Shown: positions 50,766 to 60,693, counted from the first letter of the stretch. The stretch is DNA of 64,000 nucleotides from Desulfocucumis sp964643075 (GCA_964643075.1 CAZXQO010000003.1:108571-172570), one strand, 5' to 3'. Made by a program: numbers and translations. Notes: generated by a model not told the origin, from the letters alone.

Positions 50766-51890
50766 TTGATTATTGGAGTGCCGAAGGAAATTAAAAACAA
50801 CGAAAACCGGGTTGCCATCACACAGGCGGGCGTTGAGGCCATGGCCGCCGCCGGCCACAAGTTGGTTATCGAAACCGGCGCCGGGACCGGCAGCGGAATC
50901 AGCGATAAACAATACGTAGCAGCAGGAGCCGAAATTCTTACCGCCCCCAGGGAAGTCTTTCAGGCGGCAGATATGATTATAAAGGTTAAGGAACCGCTTC
51001 CACCCGAGTATGAACTGTTCAAGGAAAACCAGTTGCTGTTCACCTACCTGCACCTGGCTCCCGAACCCGAATTGACCAGTGCCCTGCTGCGTAAAAAGAT
51101 CACGGGCATAGCTTACGAAACCATCCAAACCAACGACGGTTCACTGCCTCTGCTCACCCCCATGAGTGAAGTTGCGGGAAGGATGTCCGTTCAGATTGGA
51201 GCCCAATTCCTTGAAAAGCATTACGGCGGCAGCGGCGTGCTGCTGGGAGGGGTACCCGGCGTATCACCGGGTATAGTAGTTATAGTTGGCGGTGGCGTGG
51301 TGGGCGCCAATGCGGCAAAAATAGCAATTGGTATGGGTGCGGATGTAACTATCTTGGATAAAAACCCGAACCGCCTGCGCTACCTTGATGATATCTTCGG
51401 CTCAAGGCTTAAAACCATCATATCTAACCCTTTTAATATCAAAAAAGCGGTGTCAAAGGCTGATCTGGTAATCGGGGGAGTGCTGGTCCCCGGCGCCCGC
51501 GCGCCAAAGATTATCACCGAGGAGATGGTCAAGACTATGAAACCGGCCTCGGTCATAGTGGATGTAGCCATTGACCAGGGCGGCTGCGTGGAAACCATAG
51601 ACCGGGTAACCACCCATAATGACCCCGTATTTGTTAAACACGGCGTTATCCACTATGCAGTGGCCAACATTCCAGGCGCCGTAGCCAGGACCTCCACCTT
51701 TGCCCTTACCAATGCAACGCTGCCCTATGCCATGGCCCTGGCCAACAAGGGATTTAAGCGGGCAGTGAGGGAAGACGCCGCCCTGGCCCGGGGAGTCAAC
51801 GTTATCGGCGGTAAGGTAACATGTCAGGCCGTGGCTGAAGCCCTGGGACTGGAATTCACTCCGCTGGGCCAATTAATTGAGCTGTGTTAA
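50766..51890 (+). CDS. ald: Alanine dehydrogenase
   Basis: 374 residues: MIIGVPKEIKNNENRVAI (substrate Arg), KVKEPLPPEYELFKENQLLFTYLHLA, active-site His in FTYLHLAPEPELT, Rossmann VIVGGGVVGANAAKIAIGMGADVTILD, and the C-terminal VDVAIDQGGCVET. It interconverts alanine and pyruvate with NAD and ammonium, fitting the adjacent pyruvate oxidoreductase. It starts at TTG 50766 behind GGGAGGGGG. Confidence 0.95.
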   Translation: MIIGVPKEIKNNENRVAITQAGVEAMAAAGHKLVIETGAGTGSGISDKQYVAAGAEILTAPREVFQAADMIIKVKEPLPPEYELFKENQLLFTYLHLAPEPELTSALLRKKITGIAYETIQTNDGSLPLLTPMSEVAGRMSVQIGAQFLEKHYGGSGVLLGGVPGVSPGIVVIVGGGVVGANAAKIAIGMGADVTILDKNPNRLRYLDDIFGSRLKTIISNPFNIKKAVSKADLVIGGVLVPGARAPKIITEEMVKTMKPASVIVDVAIDQGGCVETIDRVTTHNDPVFVKHGVIHYAVANIPGAVARTSTFALTNATLPYAMALANKGFKRAVREDAALARGVNVIGGKVTCQAVAEALGLEFTPLGQLIELC

Positions 51891-51963
51891 CAGGCGTTTT
51901 GATTATTTGAGATGTGCCTGAAATAATGGCTATATTACCTTGGGAATCCGGCCAAATATTTGT

Positions 51964-51999
51964 AATGATAAAACCCCGGTTTCCCGGGGTTTTATCATT
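51964..51999. terminator. Bidirectional terminator between ald and the small secreted protein gene
   Basis: Near-perfect 16-bp palindrome AATGATAAAACCCCGG / CCGGGGTTTTATCATT, with the T-run of either strand inside the stem. Confidence 0.85.
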
Positions 52000-52032
52000 A
52001 CATTTTTTTATTATATTTATTTTCTCCATTGA

Positions 52033-52395
52033 TTACTGTGCCGGAGCAGGCGCCACAGGGTACTGTCCGCCCCATCTTCCTATGCCCATACCGCAGCCGG
52101 CTCCGGGCACCCTGCCCAAGCCTTTACCTATACCGGGGCCACCAAAGGGGCAGCTAAACCCGTTTTGCTCGTGAAATTTGTACATTTGGTCAAAGTGGGC
52201 CTTCCATGCCTGACCCTGTTCGGCGGTAATCCGCCCGTCCTTGACAGCCTGGTCCACCGCAGCTTTCCTGGCCGAGAACATCTGGTCAAACCAGGCCTTG
52301 GCATTGGTGCCCGTGTCCGTGGCCGCGAAAGCCGGTACTGCCACCAGCGCCACCAGCATCAACAGAGTGATGGCTATTGCGATTTTCTTTTTCAT
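52033..52395 (-). CDS. Small secreted protein, DUF2680-like
   Basis: 120 residues: signal peptide (MKKKIAIAITLLMLVALVAVPAFA), a helical part KAWFDQMFSARKAAVDQAVKDGRITAEQGQAWKAHFDQM with the DUF2680-like repeat, then a glycine-rich tail with two cysteines. Role unknown; exported to the wall region. GGAGG is 7 bases before the ATG. A permease gene follows in the same direction. Confidence 0.75.
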   Translation of the reverse strand: MKKKIAIAITLLMLVALVAVPAFAATDTGTNAKAWFDQMFSARKAAVDQAVKDGRITAEQGQAWKAHFDQMYKFHEQNGFSCPFGGPGIGKGLGRVPGAGCGMGIGRWGGQYPVAPAPAQ

Positions 52396-52538
52396 GATCT
52401 CGCCTCCTTGTTTTTTCTTAGTATAACTATAAATTATGGCGATTTAAGCACGGAAATGTTACGAAATTGTTACAATTATCACCCTACCCTGCTATGTCTG
52501 AAACAGGCTTGAGCAAGCCGGGTCAGGCTGTCGTTAAT

Positions 52539-53756
52539 CTACTTTTCAAAGCGGAGGGCTTCGATGGGGTCCAACCCCGACGCTTTTTTGGCTGGATAGT
52601 AGCCAAAAAATATTCCTATCACTGCCGAAAAGCCGGCGGACAGCAAAACAGAGTACAGTGTGACCGATGTGGGCCAGCCGGCCAATAATGAAACAATCTT
52701 AGACCCCGCTATCCCCAGGAGAATACCCGTGAAGCCGCCGATCAGGCAAAGCACCAGAGCCTCCACAATAAACTGGTTGCGGATATTGCTTTCCGTTGCC
52801 CCGACAGCCATGCGCAGGCCTATTTCCCTGGTCCTCTCCGTCACTGAAACCAGCATGATATTCATAATGCCGATGCCCCCCACCAGCAGGGAGACCGCGG
52901 CAACACTGGCCAGCAACAGCGTCATTATTTGAGTAGTGCTCTCGGCTGTTTGAAGCACCGAGGTCAGATTCCGTACTTGAAAGTCGTCATTATTGGAGCC
53001 GGCCAGACGGTGCCGCTCCCGAAGAAGGCTTTCAACATTTCCCTGAACATAATCCATGCTGTCCGGTGATTCGGTCTGCACATTAATGAGCCGCACGTTC
53101 TGCACTCCAAGCAATCGTCTTTGAGCCGTGGTTACCGGTATGTAGACAATATCATCCTGATCCTGGCCCATCATGGCCGCTCCCTTGGCAGCCAGCACCC
53201 CCACCACTGTAAATGACAGCTTGTTAATACGGATTATTGTCCCTATGGGGTCTGTGCCTTGCGGGTAAAGATTATCCACCACGGTCTGGCCCAACACCGC
53301 CACCGGGGTGGAGCCATTTACATCCTCCTCTGTAAAAAACGACCCTGAAGTAGTTGGCTGGTCCTTGATTGCCTGAAGCTCAGGAGTGGTTCCGTCAAAT
53401 TCGGCTGTCCAGGTCTGGCTGCCATATGCTATGGTGGCGTTGCCGCTCAACTCAGGAGCAACATTGGCCACCATTCTGAGTCCTGAGATGGCTTCGGCAT
53501 CTTCCAGGGTAAGCGTGTTCACTCTGCCGCCCGCACCGCGCACCGCCCCCTCGCCGGCGCCTGGAAAAACCATTAACAGATTTGAGCCCATACTGGAAAT
53601 CTGATCTGAAATTTTTTTGCTCGCCCCCTGGCCCACGGAAATCATAATGATTACGGCGGAAACACCAATAATTATACCCAGCATGGTTAAGGCTGAACGC
53701 AATTTGTTGGCCTTAATCCCGTTTATCGCCACTTCCATGTTCTTTGAAAGAATCAA
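52539..53756 (-). CDS. MacB-type ABC transporter permease
   Basis: 405 residues: four transmembrane segments with a large extracytoplasmic MacB_PCD domain (about 45-260) between the first and second. The C-terminal FtsX-like part reads GGIGIMNIMLVSVTERTREIGLRMAVGATESNIRNQF and ends PIEALRFEK. It works as a mechanotransducer, not a simple pore. It overlaps the ATPase gene by 4 bases and is the third component with MacA (54554) and the ATPase (53753). Confidence 0.92.
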   Translation of the reverse strand: MILSKNMEVAINGIKANKLRSALTMLGIIIGVSAVIIMISVGQGASKKISDQISSMGSNLLMVFPGAGEGAVRGAGGRVNTLTLEDAEAISGLRMVANVAPELSGNATIAYGSQTWTAEFDGTTPELQAIKDQPTTSGSFFTEEDVNGSTPVAVLGQTVVDNLYPQGTDPIGTIIRINKLSFTVVGVLAAKGAAMMGQDQDDIVYIPVTTAQRRLLGVQNVRLINVQTESPDSMDYVQGNVESLLRERHRLAGSNNDDFQVRNLTSVLQTAESTTQIMTLLLASVAAVSLLVGGIGIMNIMLVSVTERTREIGLRMAVGATESNIRNQFIVEALVLCLIGGFTGILLGIAGSKIVSLLAGWPTSVTLYSVLLSAGFSAVIGIFFGYYPAKKASGLDPIEALRFEK

Positions 53757-54511
53757 CCCGCCACCTCCATATCTTCCTCCGGGAAAGACTCCAGGTCCAT
53801 AGCGGCATTCCTGGGATTTGACACCGGGGTATCACTGATGACACGTCCGTCCTTTAATTGAATAACCCGGCGGCAGTAAAGGGAGATATCCTTTTCATGG
53901 GTCACAATTACCACTGTAATACCCTTTTCCAAATTCAGTCTCTGAATAACCGATATAATTTCTATACTCGTTTTTGAATCAAGGGCGCCAGTGGGTTCGT
54001 CCGCCAGGATCAGAGACGGGTTGTTCACCAACGCACGGGCAATGGCAACCCTTTGCTGCTGACCGCCGGACATCTGGTTAGGGTAGTGGTTCAGGTAAGA
54101 AGACAGGCCCACCCAGTTCAGCGCTTCCTGAGCCCTGTCGTCCATTTCTTTATTGTCTGTTCCGGCATAAACCAGGGGCAGCTGTATATTTGCCCTGACG
54201 GTCATTTTGCCTAAAAGATTGAATCCCTGGAACACAAAGCCTAATTTTTTGTTGCGAATGTCGGCTAACTGTATTTTATCAAGTTTCGATACGTCCTTTC
54301 CGTCCAGAGAATAGGCGCCTTCCGTGGGCCGGTCCAAACAGCCTATAATATTCAACAGCGTACTCTTGCCTGAGCCGGAAGAACCCATTATGGCAACCAT
54401 TTCGCCTTCCACTACCGTAAGATCGATGCCTCTGGCGGCATGAATCATGGTGTCACCAACGTGGTAAACCTTTTTTATATTTTCAAGCTTGATTGTTGTT
54501 TTTTCCGCCAT
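53753..54511 (-). CDS. MacB-type ABC transporter ATP-binding protein
   Basis: 252 residues: Walker A GSSGSGKSTLLN, Q-loop QGFNLL, signature MSGGQQQRVAIARAL, Walker B LILADEPTGALDSKT, switch His VTHEKD. It is LolD/FtsE-like. It couples ATP use to the neighbouring permease; the operon order is macA, ATPase, permease. A GGGCGAGGTAGTA site precedes the start. Confidence 0.94.
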   Translation of the reverse strand: MAEKTTIKLENIKKVYHVGDTMIHAARGIDLTVVEGEMVAIMGSSGSGKSTLLNIIGCLDRPTEGAYSLDGKDVSKLDKIQLADIRNKKLGFVFQGFNLLGKMTVRANIQLPLVYAGTDNKEMDDRAQEALNWVGLSSYLNHYPNQMSGGQQQRVAIARALVNNPSLILADEPTGALDSKTSIEIISVIQRLNLEKGITVVIVTHEKDISLYCRRVIQLKDGRVISDTPVSNPRNAAMDLESFPEEDMEVAG

Positions 54512-54553
54512 ATTACTACCTCGCCCTTTTCTATTACGAACGTTTCAGCCTGT

Positions 54554-56089
54554 TTAATGCCCGCCGCCTGCGCCGTGTATCCTGGGCATAAAGGGCTGAT
54601 TCCCCCCCGGAGATCTTGATGCGGATGTAGATGCTGCAGATGCCGTTTGACTGAGAGAGCCGACTATAACCGTATCCCCTTCGTTTAGCCCGTTTATTAT
54701 TTCATAGCTGGTCAGGTCGGACAGCCCCAGCTCCACCCTTTTAGGTACGGTAGTGCCTGATTTGTCCAGGACCAGAACGATGGCACGCTGTGACTGGGTG
54801 CTTTCTTTTGTTGCGGCTTCTTGATCCTGGGCAGTGCCACCGCCATTAGCGCCCTGATAAGTTCTGTTGTTTTGTCCTGAGCTTTGTCCCTGACGACTGG
54901 TATTTCCACCGTTATTATTACCAGGCCTTTGACCCGTTGCGGTCTGTCTCATCTTGCTCAGATAACTAATTGCATAAGTAGTGGCTCCTTTAGGTATAGT
55001 CAGCACATTATCGTGCCTTTCCACAATGATGGTAACGTTGGCGGGCATGCCGGCTTTTAATTCCGTGTATTTTTCATCCAGTTGTATAACCACATCGTAA
55101 ATCTGCACGTTCGACTCCGTGTAGGCCATGGGAGAAATGCTGCTTACCTTCCCGGAAAATATTTTATTTGGGTAAGAGTTAACTGTAAATTCCACCTTCT
55201 GCCCCACCTTAGTCTTACCGATATCTCCTTCGTTTACCTGGGCCTTGATTTGTAAGGCTTCAGATATCACTTCCATAAAACCTCCACCGCTGGTATTGTT
55301 GTTATTGGCGGTGGCCCGCTGCCCCTCCGCACCGTTGATTGAACTAACGATGCCCTCAATGGGACTGACCATCTTGGCATCGGCGCGTTCGTTTTGCGCA
55401 ACCTGAAGCTGTGCCTTGCTGCCTTCCACTTGCGCGGCAGCGGAGGCAATATCCTCGGGGCGGTTCCCTTTCTGAAGGCTACTTAAAGATGCCTGGGCCT
55501 GTTTTAATTTGGCATCCGCATTGGCAAAATCCACTTTTACCTGATCCAGTTCGGACAAGGACAGCGCTCCGGCCTGGTAAAGTTCCTGGTTTCTTTCCAG
55601 GGTGGTTTTGGCAAGATTATAAGCTGCCTGGGCCATGCTCACGTTCGCCTCGGATTGTTCAATATCTTCCTTGGTTGCGCCATTTTTTAGCAGTTCCAGT
55701 TTAGAAGACTGGTTAGCAAGGTTTGCTTCGGCCTGTATTAGAGATGCTTCCAGGTTGCTGGTTTCCAACTCGGCCAGGAGTTGGCCCGGCTTCACAGTGT
55801 CACCGACTTTTACGTATATTTTCTTGACTATCTCGGCGTTTTTGAAACTCATAGAAATTGTATCGACCGGCTCCACCATTCCGCTGGCTGAAATGGTGCT
55901 GGTTATGGTGCCGCGTTTCACCGTATCGGTCAGGTAATCTCCGGATGCCTTTGATGATCCGCCAAGTACAGAATAAAGAGCCAGCGAGATCCCGGCAACC
56001 GCTATAATGCCAAACATAAGCTTTTTCTTTTTTATATAAGCTATTAAAGATCCCAGTCTCACATTGAATGACTTGTTTTCGTTTTGCAA
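54554..56089 (-). CDS. MacA/HlyD-type efflux adaptor
   Basis: 511 residues: one N-terminal membrane helix (FGIIAVAGISLALYSVLGG), a biotinyl-lipoyl barrel (KIYVKVGDTVKPGQLLAELE, AKMVSPIEGIVSSINGAEGQ), long coiled-coil hairpin (about 115-230), beta-barrel, and an insertion rich in Gly, Asn, Gln and Ser (about 395-430). It bridges the MacB pump to the wall side. It starts at TTG 56089 behind GGGAGG and overlaps the sigma-like gene by 31 bases, suggesting co-translation. Confidence 0.88.
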   Translation of the reverse strand: MQNENKSFNVRLGSLIAYIKKKKLMFGIIAVAGISLALYSVLGGSSKASGDYLTDTVKRGTITSTISASGMVEPVDTISMSFKNAEIVKKIYVKVGDTVKPGQLLAELETSNLEASLIQAEANLANQSSKLELLKNGATKEDIEQSEANVSMAQAAYNLAKTTLERNQELYQAGALSLSELDQVKVDFANADAKLKQAQASLSSLQKGNRPEDIASAAAQVEGSKAQLQVAQNERADAKMVSPIEGIVSSINGAEGQRATANNNNTSGGGFMEVISEALQIKAQVNEGDIGKTKVGQKVEFTVNSYPNKIFSGKVSSISPMAYTESNVQIYDVVIQLDEKYTELKAGMPANVTIIVERHDNVLTIPKGATTYAISYLSKMRQTATGQRPGNNNGGNTSRQGQSSGQNNRTYQGANGGGTAQDQEAATKESTQSQRAIVLVLDKSGTTVPKRVELGLSDLTSYEIINGLNEGDTVIVGSLSQTASAASTSASRSPGGNQPFMPRIHGAGGGH

Positions 56090-56568
56090 TTCGGCATCCT
56101 CCCGCCTTCACTTTTCCAGTTGTACCGTAATTCCAACTCTTGGCATAAATGAAATCTGGCCTCTGTCAGTATTCCGGTCAGCTTATCCCTGTCACAGCCG
56201 ATTATTCCTGTCAATTCATCATAATTTAAACCAATCATGTCTCTTAATATTAAAACCAGCTTTTCTTCAGGTGCTAACGTCAAAACAGCTCTATGTAACT
56301 TATCTTCTAATTTGATTGGTTGATGTTTACTGTTGAAATGGTACTTGTATGTTTCGGATAATTCATTTAGATAAATTTCTGCTAAATATTTCCACATGAT
56401 TTGTTCATCAATATCATACCCGCTGCCGGTAAAAACTTCAAATGTTTTAATAGTTAGTTCTTCGGCCTTTTTTGTATTGCAGGTCAGGTAATAACCTGCT
56501 TTGTAAACCTTTTTTATAAGTTCCTCTAATCGATGCTCTGTGCTCTTGCCTAGAAGCACATAACCCAC
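56059..56568 (-). CDS. ECF-type sigma-like regulator
   Basis: 169 residues. The C-terminal half fits sigma-70 region 4: LTLAPEEKLVLILRDMIGLNYDELTGIIGCDRDKLTGILTEARFHL. The N-terminal half (KVYKAGYYLTCNTKKAEELTIKTFEVF) is a weak region 2. It is the first gene of the macA-macB type operon and probably regulates it in response to envelope stress, possibly with a missing anti-sigma factor. A short C-terminal tail overlaps macA. Confidence 0.75.
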   Translation of the reverse strand: MGYVLLGKSTEHRLEELIKKVYKAGYYLTCNTKKAEELTIKTFEVFTGSGYDIDEQIMWKYLAEIYLNELSETYKYHFNSKHQPIKLEDKLHRAVLTLAPEEKLVLILRDMIGLNYDELTGIIGCDRDKLTGILTEARFHLCQELELRYNWKSEGGRMPNCKTKTSHSM

Positions 56569-56784
56569 ATCCTTTTGATATCATTTCATAGAATAAAATC
56601 ATTAACAGAAACCCATCTCCTTCCATTGTTGGCTTAATTCAAATATTGTACATAAATATATCGGAATAAATATCAAATAATTATGGGAAATTGTGAAAAA
56701 GCAATAAGATAAATTCAACATCTTTCCATAATTCCTTGATAATTGGACCGAAATTTATTTGTAAAATAATTTTAATAAAATACA

Positions 56785-56820
56785 AAAAACACGGTTCTTT
56801 TTAAAAGGGTCTGTGTTTTT
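56785..56820 (+). terminator. Hairpin in the leader of the OmpR-type pair
   Basis: AAAAACACGG / CTGTGTTTTT stem ending in T-run, 40 bases before the start codon of the regulator. It may be an attenuator. TATAAT at 56823-56828 just after could be a promoter -10 element, but no good -35 is seen. The rest of 56569-56784 is AT-rich with no gene. Confidence 0.45.
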
Positions 56821-56859
56821 GATATAATAACCGTATTAAAGCCGGGGAGGGGGAAAAAA

Positions 56860-57522
56860 TTGTTTTGCATTCATCTGGTTGATGACGAGAAAAACCTCAA
56901 TGAAATATTGACCATGTATTTAAAGAAAGAAGGCTGGGAAGTACGCTCCTTTTTTAATGGCGAAACTGCCCTGAAGGCTATCCCGGACCACCCGCACCTA
57001 TGGATACTGGATATTATGCTGCCCGACATAGACGGTTATCACCTGTTGCGTAAAATAAAAGAGGAATCGCCAAAGGTTCCGGTCATTTTCATTTCGGCGC
57101 GTGACGAGGTTCTCGACCGGATTATGGGACTGGAATTGGGAAGCGACGATTATTTACCGAAGCCGTTTTCACCCCGTGAGCTGGTTATCCGCACCCGCCG
57201 CATACTTGAACGTGTTTACCAACAAAATGCATCCAAAAGTTTTCATTTGCAACCGTATATACTGGATGAAGCTAAACGTTTGATAAAAAAGGAACAGGAA
57301 ACACTCGATCTGACGTCAAAAGAATTTGATCTGGCCTTATTATTTGCCAGACATCAGGGTCAGGCATTATCCCGTGAGCAGATTATCGCCCATATATGGG
57401 GAGAGGATTATGTCGGCACCGACCGGGCAGTGGACGACCTGGTTCGGCGCCTGCGCAAAAAGCTGCCTGACTTGCGGATTGAGACACTATATGGATATGG
57501 TTACAGGATGGTATTTCAATGA
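56860..57522 (+). CDS. OmpR/PhoB-family response regulator
   Basis: 220 residues: receiver (DDEKN, Asp in LWILDIMLPDIDGY, Lys in LPKPFSPREL) and winged helix (DLTSKEFDLALLFARHQGQALSREQI, TDRAVDDLVRRLRKKL, YGYRM). It starts at TTG 56860 after a GGGGAGGGGG site. It overlaps the kinase by 4 bases. Divergent from the macA operon and convergent with the ABC-2 genes, it probably controls one of these exporters. Confidence 0.94.
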   Translation: MFCIHLVDDEKNLNEILTMYLKKEGWEVRSFFNGETALKAIPDHPHLWILDIMLPDIDGYHLLRKIKEESPKVPVIFISARDEVLDRIMGLELGSDDYLPKPFSPRELVIRTRRILERVYQQNASKSFHLQPYILDEAKRLIKKEQETLDLTSKEFDLALLFARHQGQALSREQIIAHIWGEDYVGTDRAVDDLVRRLRKKLPDLRIETLYGYGYRMVFQ

Positions 57523-58856
57523 AAAAAAAGTTTCCATTGACAATTAAAATCTGGCTGGCCCTGCTCCTCACAAGTTTGTTGTTATATATTATTTTTTTGC
57601 TGATTATCCCAAATATAATCCGCAGCTCTTTTACATCACCACTATTGGATTTGGATTTAACACCCAGAAGAATAGTCACACAAGAAAAACGGACTTCCAA
57701 TCAGGTTTTTCCTGTCAGGCAATTCATTCTTCTGGACAACGGCACAACACTTCCGGAACATGTCTCACAAGTACTGCCGGCTTTTCTTTTACAGGAAATA
57801 TCCCAAAAGGCAAAATCACAACAACAGCCTGATCACATGTATGAATATACGAATGAGCAGGTGCGCTACCGCTATGTGATACGTAAAAAAGAAGCATACG
57901 GACGTCAATTTTATCAGATATCAATGTTGGCAAAATCGGATGAGAACCTTTTCGTCCAAAAATTATTGTTACAGTTCATGCTCTTTGCCGGCGGCGCACT
58001 TGTTGTCAGCTGGTTTGCGTCTCTATTAATAGCCCGCTATTTGACGCGCCCGTTAGTGCAAATGGAGCAACACGTCAAGCGCATAGCCGGCAGGGACTGG
58101 CACGAACCGCTTCAGGTCAAATATAACGATGAGTTCGGCCAACTGGCACAATCCATCGAAAGCATGCGCCGGCAGCTAATAATACAGGAAGAAACACAAC
58201 AATCCATGATGCAGAATATATCCCATGAATTGAAAACTCCTGTTATGGTAATACGAAGCTATGCCCAGGCCATGCAAGACGGTCTATATCCCAGCGGTGA
58301 TCTGGCCGGCAGCATTCAGGTTATAGATGATGAAGGAGCACGGCTGGAAAATCTGATTAAACAATTGCTTTGCTTAACCAGGCTTGATTATATGTCAACG
58401 CAAAAACCAATCATCAGCGTTATTAACCTGGATGATTTTATCAGGGAAAATGTAGAAAGAATGCGCTACCGCCGGTTGGATATAGAATGGGAATTGAACC
58501 TGCAATCCTTAGAAATACAGGGAGACGAAGAAAAGTGGCGGGTGTTGATAGAAAATATACTGGATAATAACCTGCGCTATGCTTATTCCTGTGTTCAGAT
58601 AAGTTTAGCCATGGATAAAGAGGAGGATGAAATTACTATTCGGTTCTGCAATGACGGTCCAAAAATGGAACCCCATGTGTTGGAGCAGGTGTTTCAGCCT
58701 TTTAAGAAAGGGCAGGATGGGAAATATGGTCTTGGATTACACATAGCCCAACGAATCGTAAAAATGTATCAGGGAGATATCCGTCTATATAATATTGATG
58801 GGGAAAGAAACCGGGTTTGTACAAGTATAAAAATACCCCTTCGTAAAATGACATGA
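57519..58856 (+). CDS. Sensor histidine kinase
   Basis: 445 residues: helix about 8-28, extracytoplasmic region about 29-145, helix about 150-172, HAMP, HisKA (QNISHELKTPVMVIRSYAQAM), HATPase_c (NILDNNLRYA, YGLGLHIAQRIVKMYQGD). It is the partner of the regulator upstream through an ATGA overlap. Signal unknown; position suggests antimicrobial peptide or envelope sensing as for BceS/LiaS-like systems. Confidence 0.93.
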   Translation: MKKKFPLTIKIWLALLLTSLLLYIIFLLIIPNIIRSSFTSPLLDLDLTPRRIVTQEKRTSNQVFPVRQFILLDNGTTLPEHVSQVLPAFLLQEISQKAKSQQQPDHMYEYTNEQVRYRYVIRKKEAYGRQFYQISMLAKSDENLFVQKLLLQFMLFAGGALVVSWFASLLIARYLTRPLVQMEQHVKRIAGRDWHEPLQVKYNDEFGQLAQSIESMRRQLIIQEETQQSMMQNISHELKTPVMVIRSYAQAMQDGLYPSGDLAGSIQVIDDEGARLENLIKQLLCLTRLDYMSTQKPIISVINLDDFIRENVERMRYRRLDIEWELNLQSLEIQGDEEKWRVLIENILDNNLRYAYSCVQISLAMDKEEDEITIRFCNDGPKMEPHVLEQVFQPFKKGQDGKYGLGLHIAQRIVKMYQGDIRLYNIDGERNRVCTSIKIPLRKMT

Positions 58857-58985
58857 CGGATATACTTATAGTTAAATGGCACCCCTGGCAATTCAACATT
58901 GCAATACTAATAGTATGAATAAAATATCAAATTAAATGCTCCAGTAACAGCAGCACCTGCAATAAATAGAAAAGAAGAAAATGAC

Positions 58986-59777
58986 TTAAATTCGCAACGG
59001 TTTCAACCTTGTTAGCCTGGTAACCAACCAAACAAGAAATAAGCCAATAATGATAGTTCCCAGACGCCCCAAATAATAGTTTCCCGTTAACGCAAATCCG
59101 GAAACATCTCTCAGAATCATGTAGGGTTCAAGCAGCAGGCTCAGGGATTTATATCCCAGGGGGTCCCATAGGAAATTGGGAGAAATGATTTTGGTTTCTA
59201 CCAGCCAATAAAATACGAGCCCCATTATACTGGGAACTGTTTTTTTAAAAAAGGCTGAAAAAAAGACAACCAGAGCTACACTGTATATGCTCGAAGGGAT
59301 GGCAAGCAGCACAAAAGATTTTAAGTGATTCACAGCGTCCCAAGGGAGAATAAAGACTTTATCGTGGCTGGGTAAAAACTGACTGGCAAATAATAAAAGG
59401 GTTTGGATGCCGAAGGCAATGAGAGTGGCGGCCAGGGCCGCTGAAAACTTGCCCCAGACATAGGTCTCATTGGATAAGGGGTAACTCAACAGCAATTCCT
59501 TTGTCCTGTGATCTTCATCCTCAATAAATATCCTTCCCCAAAAGAGAAAGAGGAGCAGGCTGAGGGTTTCATTCATGGAACCAAAAAATTTTAAGACCGC
59601 AGCATAACTGTTCATGGGCGCCCACCAGTCATTGGCCTGAATGCGTATAATGCCAGGCATATAATGAAATACCACGGGTAAAATTAAAAACATAATAAGA
59701 CCCCAATAGGCCGGTTTGCGCATATGTCTCTTGATTTCGTAATATAGGATGTTATTATATTGAGAGGATATCTTCAA
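58986..59777 (-). CDS. ABC-2 type transporter permease
   Basis: 263 residues with six predicted membrane helices. The segment FLFWGRIFIEDEDHRTKELLLSYPLSNETYVWGKFSAAL is typical of ABC-2 membrane proteins that share it with the NatB/YhaP group. TTG 59777 is preceded by AGGAGTCAAGGG. It follows the ATPase by 15 bases and is probably paired with it. Confidence 0.85.
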   Translation of the reverse strand: MKISSQYNNILYYEIKRHMRKPAYWGLIMFLILPVVFHYMPGIIRIQANDWWAPMNSYAAVLKFFGSMNETLSLLLFLFWGRIFIEDEDHRTKELLLSYPLSNETYVWGKFSAALAATLIAFGIQTLLLFASQFLPSHDKVFILPWDAVNHLKSFVLLAIPSSIYSVALVVFFSAFFKKTVPSIMGLVFYWLVETKIISPNFLWDPLGYKSLSLLLEPYMILRDVSGFALTGNYYLGRLGTIIIGLFLVWLVTRLTRLKPLRI

Positions 59778-59792
59778 AGCCCTTGACTCCTT

Positions 59793-60662
59793 CTAACATT
59801 TTTTATTGCCTTTTTGAACCCATAGATAAGCGTCTTCAAGGGATGGTTCGACGGTTGTGCTTCCCTGTATGGCTTGTTCTGATAGTATCCTAACTTCCAA
59901 TTTGGCATTGTCACGTACCACTGATGATATAGTAAATTGACGCTCGATATCCGCCAGTTCATGATCCGTAACGCTCTTTAACCATACCTTTCCCCGAGTT
60001 TGTTCACACAACTCCCTGGCGGTTCCCAGGAAAACCATATTTCCCTGTGCAAGGATCACAATTTCAGAGGCGATGGCTGCTACATCAGCCACAATGTGGG
60101 TTGACATAAGAACAATGCGATTACCGGCCATTTTTGACAGCAAATTATGAAAGCGGAATCGTTCCTCGGGATCAAGACCGGTGGTAGGTTCATCAACCAC
60201 CAGAACCTGTGGATCATTTAAAAGGGCCTGTGCAATGCCGACTCTTTGTATCATCCCTCCCGAAAAGGTCTTTAATTTGCGGTCGGCTACATCGGCCAGT
60301 CCCACATTATCAAGCAGTGAACTGATTAGTGTATCTGTATTGGCCGTTACCCTCTTTAACGAGGCCATATAGAGCAGGAATTCCTTCGCTGAGAGGTTTG
60401 GGTAATATCCGAAATTTTGAGGAAGGTATCCAAATATCTTGCGGAACCCGTTGGGGTTGGAGGCCAGGTCCTTTTCATTCCAAAGAACCTGCCCCCGGGT
60501 CGGTTGCAGAATCGTGGCCATTATGCGGATTAACGTTGTTTTTCCGGACCCGTTGGGTCCCAGAAGAGCTGTGATTCCGGGGTCCAATTCGAAATGGATA
60601 TCTTGCAAGGCACGAATATTGCCTGCATATGTTTTATGAATTCCTTTTATGGACAACTTCAT
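59793..60662 (-). CDS. ABC transporter ATP-binding protein (ABC-2 exporter)
   Basis: About 289 residues: Walker A GPNGSGKTTLIR, Q-loop YLPQNFGYYPNLS, signature FSGGMIQRVGIAQAL, Walker B LVVDEPTTGLDPE, switch His MSTHIVADV. GGAGAGAAAACC lies upstream of ATG 60662. The C-terminal third is a regulatory extension of the BcrA/NatA kind (KVWLKSVTDHELADIERQ). Neighbours on both sides are membrane permeases. Confidence 0.9.
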   Translation of the reverse strand: MKLSIKGIHKTYAGNIRALQDIHFELDPGITALLGPNGSGKTTLIRIMATILQPTRGQVLWNEKDLASNPNGFRKIFGYLPQNFGYYPNLSAKEFLLYMASLKRVTANTDTLISSLLDNVGLADVADRKLKTFSGGMIQRVGIAQALLNDPQVLVVDEPTTGLDPEERFRFHNLLSKMAGNRIVLMSTHIVADVAAIASEIVILAQGNMVFLGTARELCEQTRGKVWLKSVTDHELADIERQFTISSVVRDNAKLEVRILSEQAIQGSTTVEPSLEDAYLWVQKGNKKC

Positions 60663-60693
60663 AGAATCTGGTTTTCTCTCCTTTCCTGGCGAT

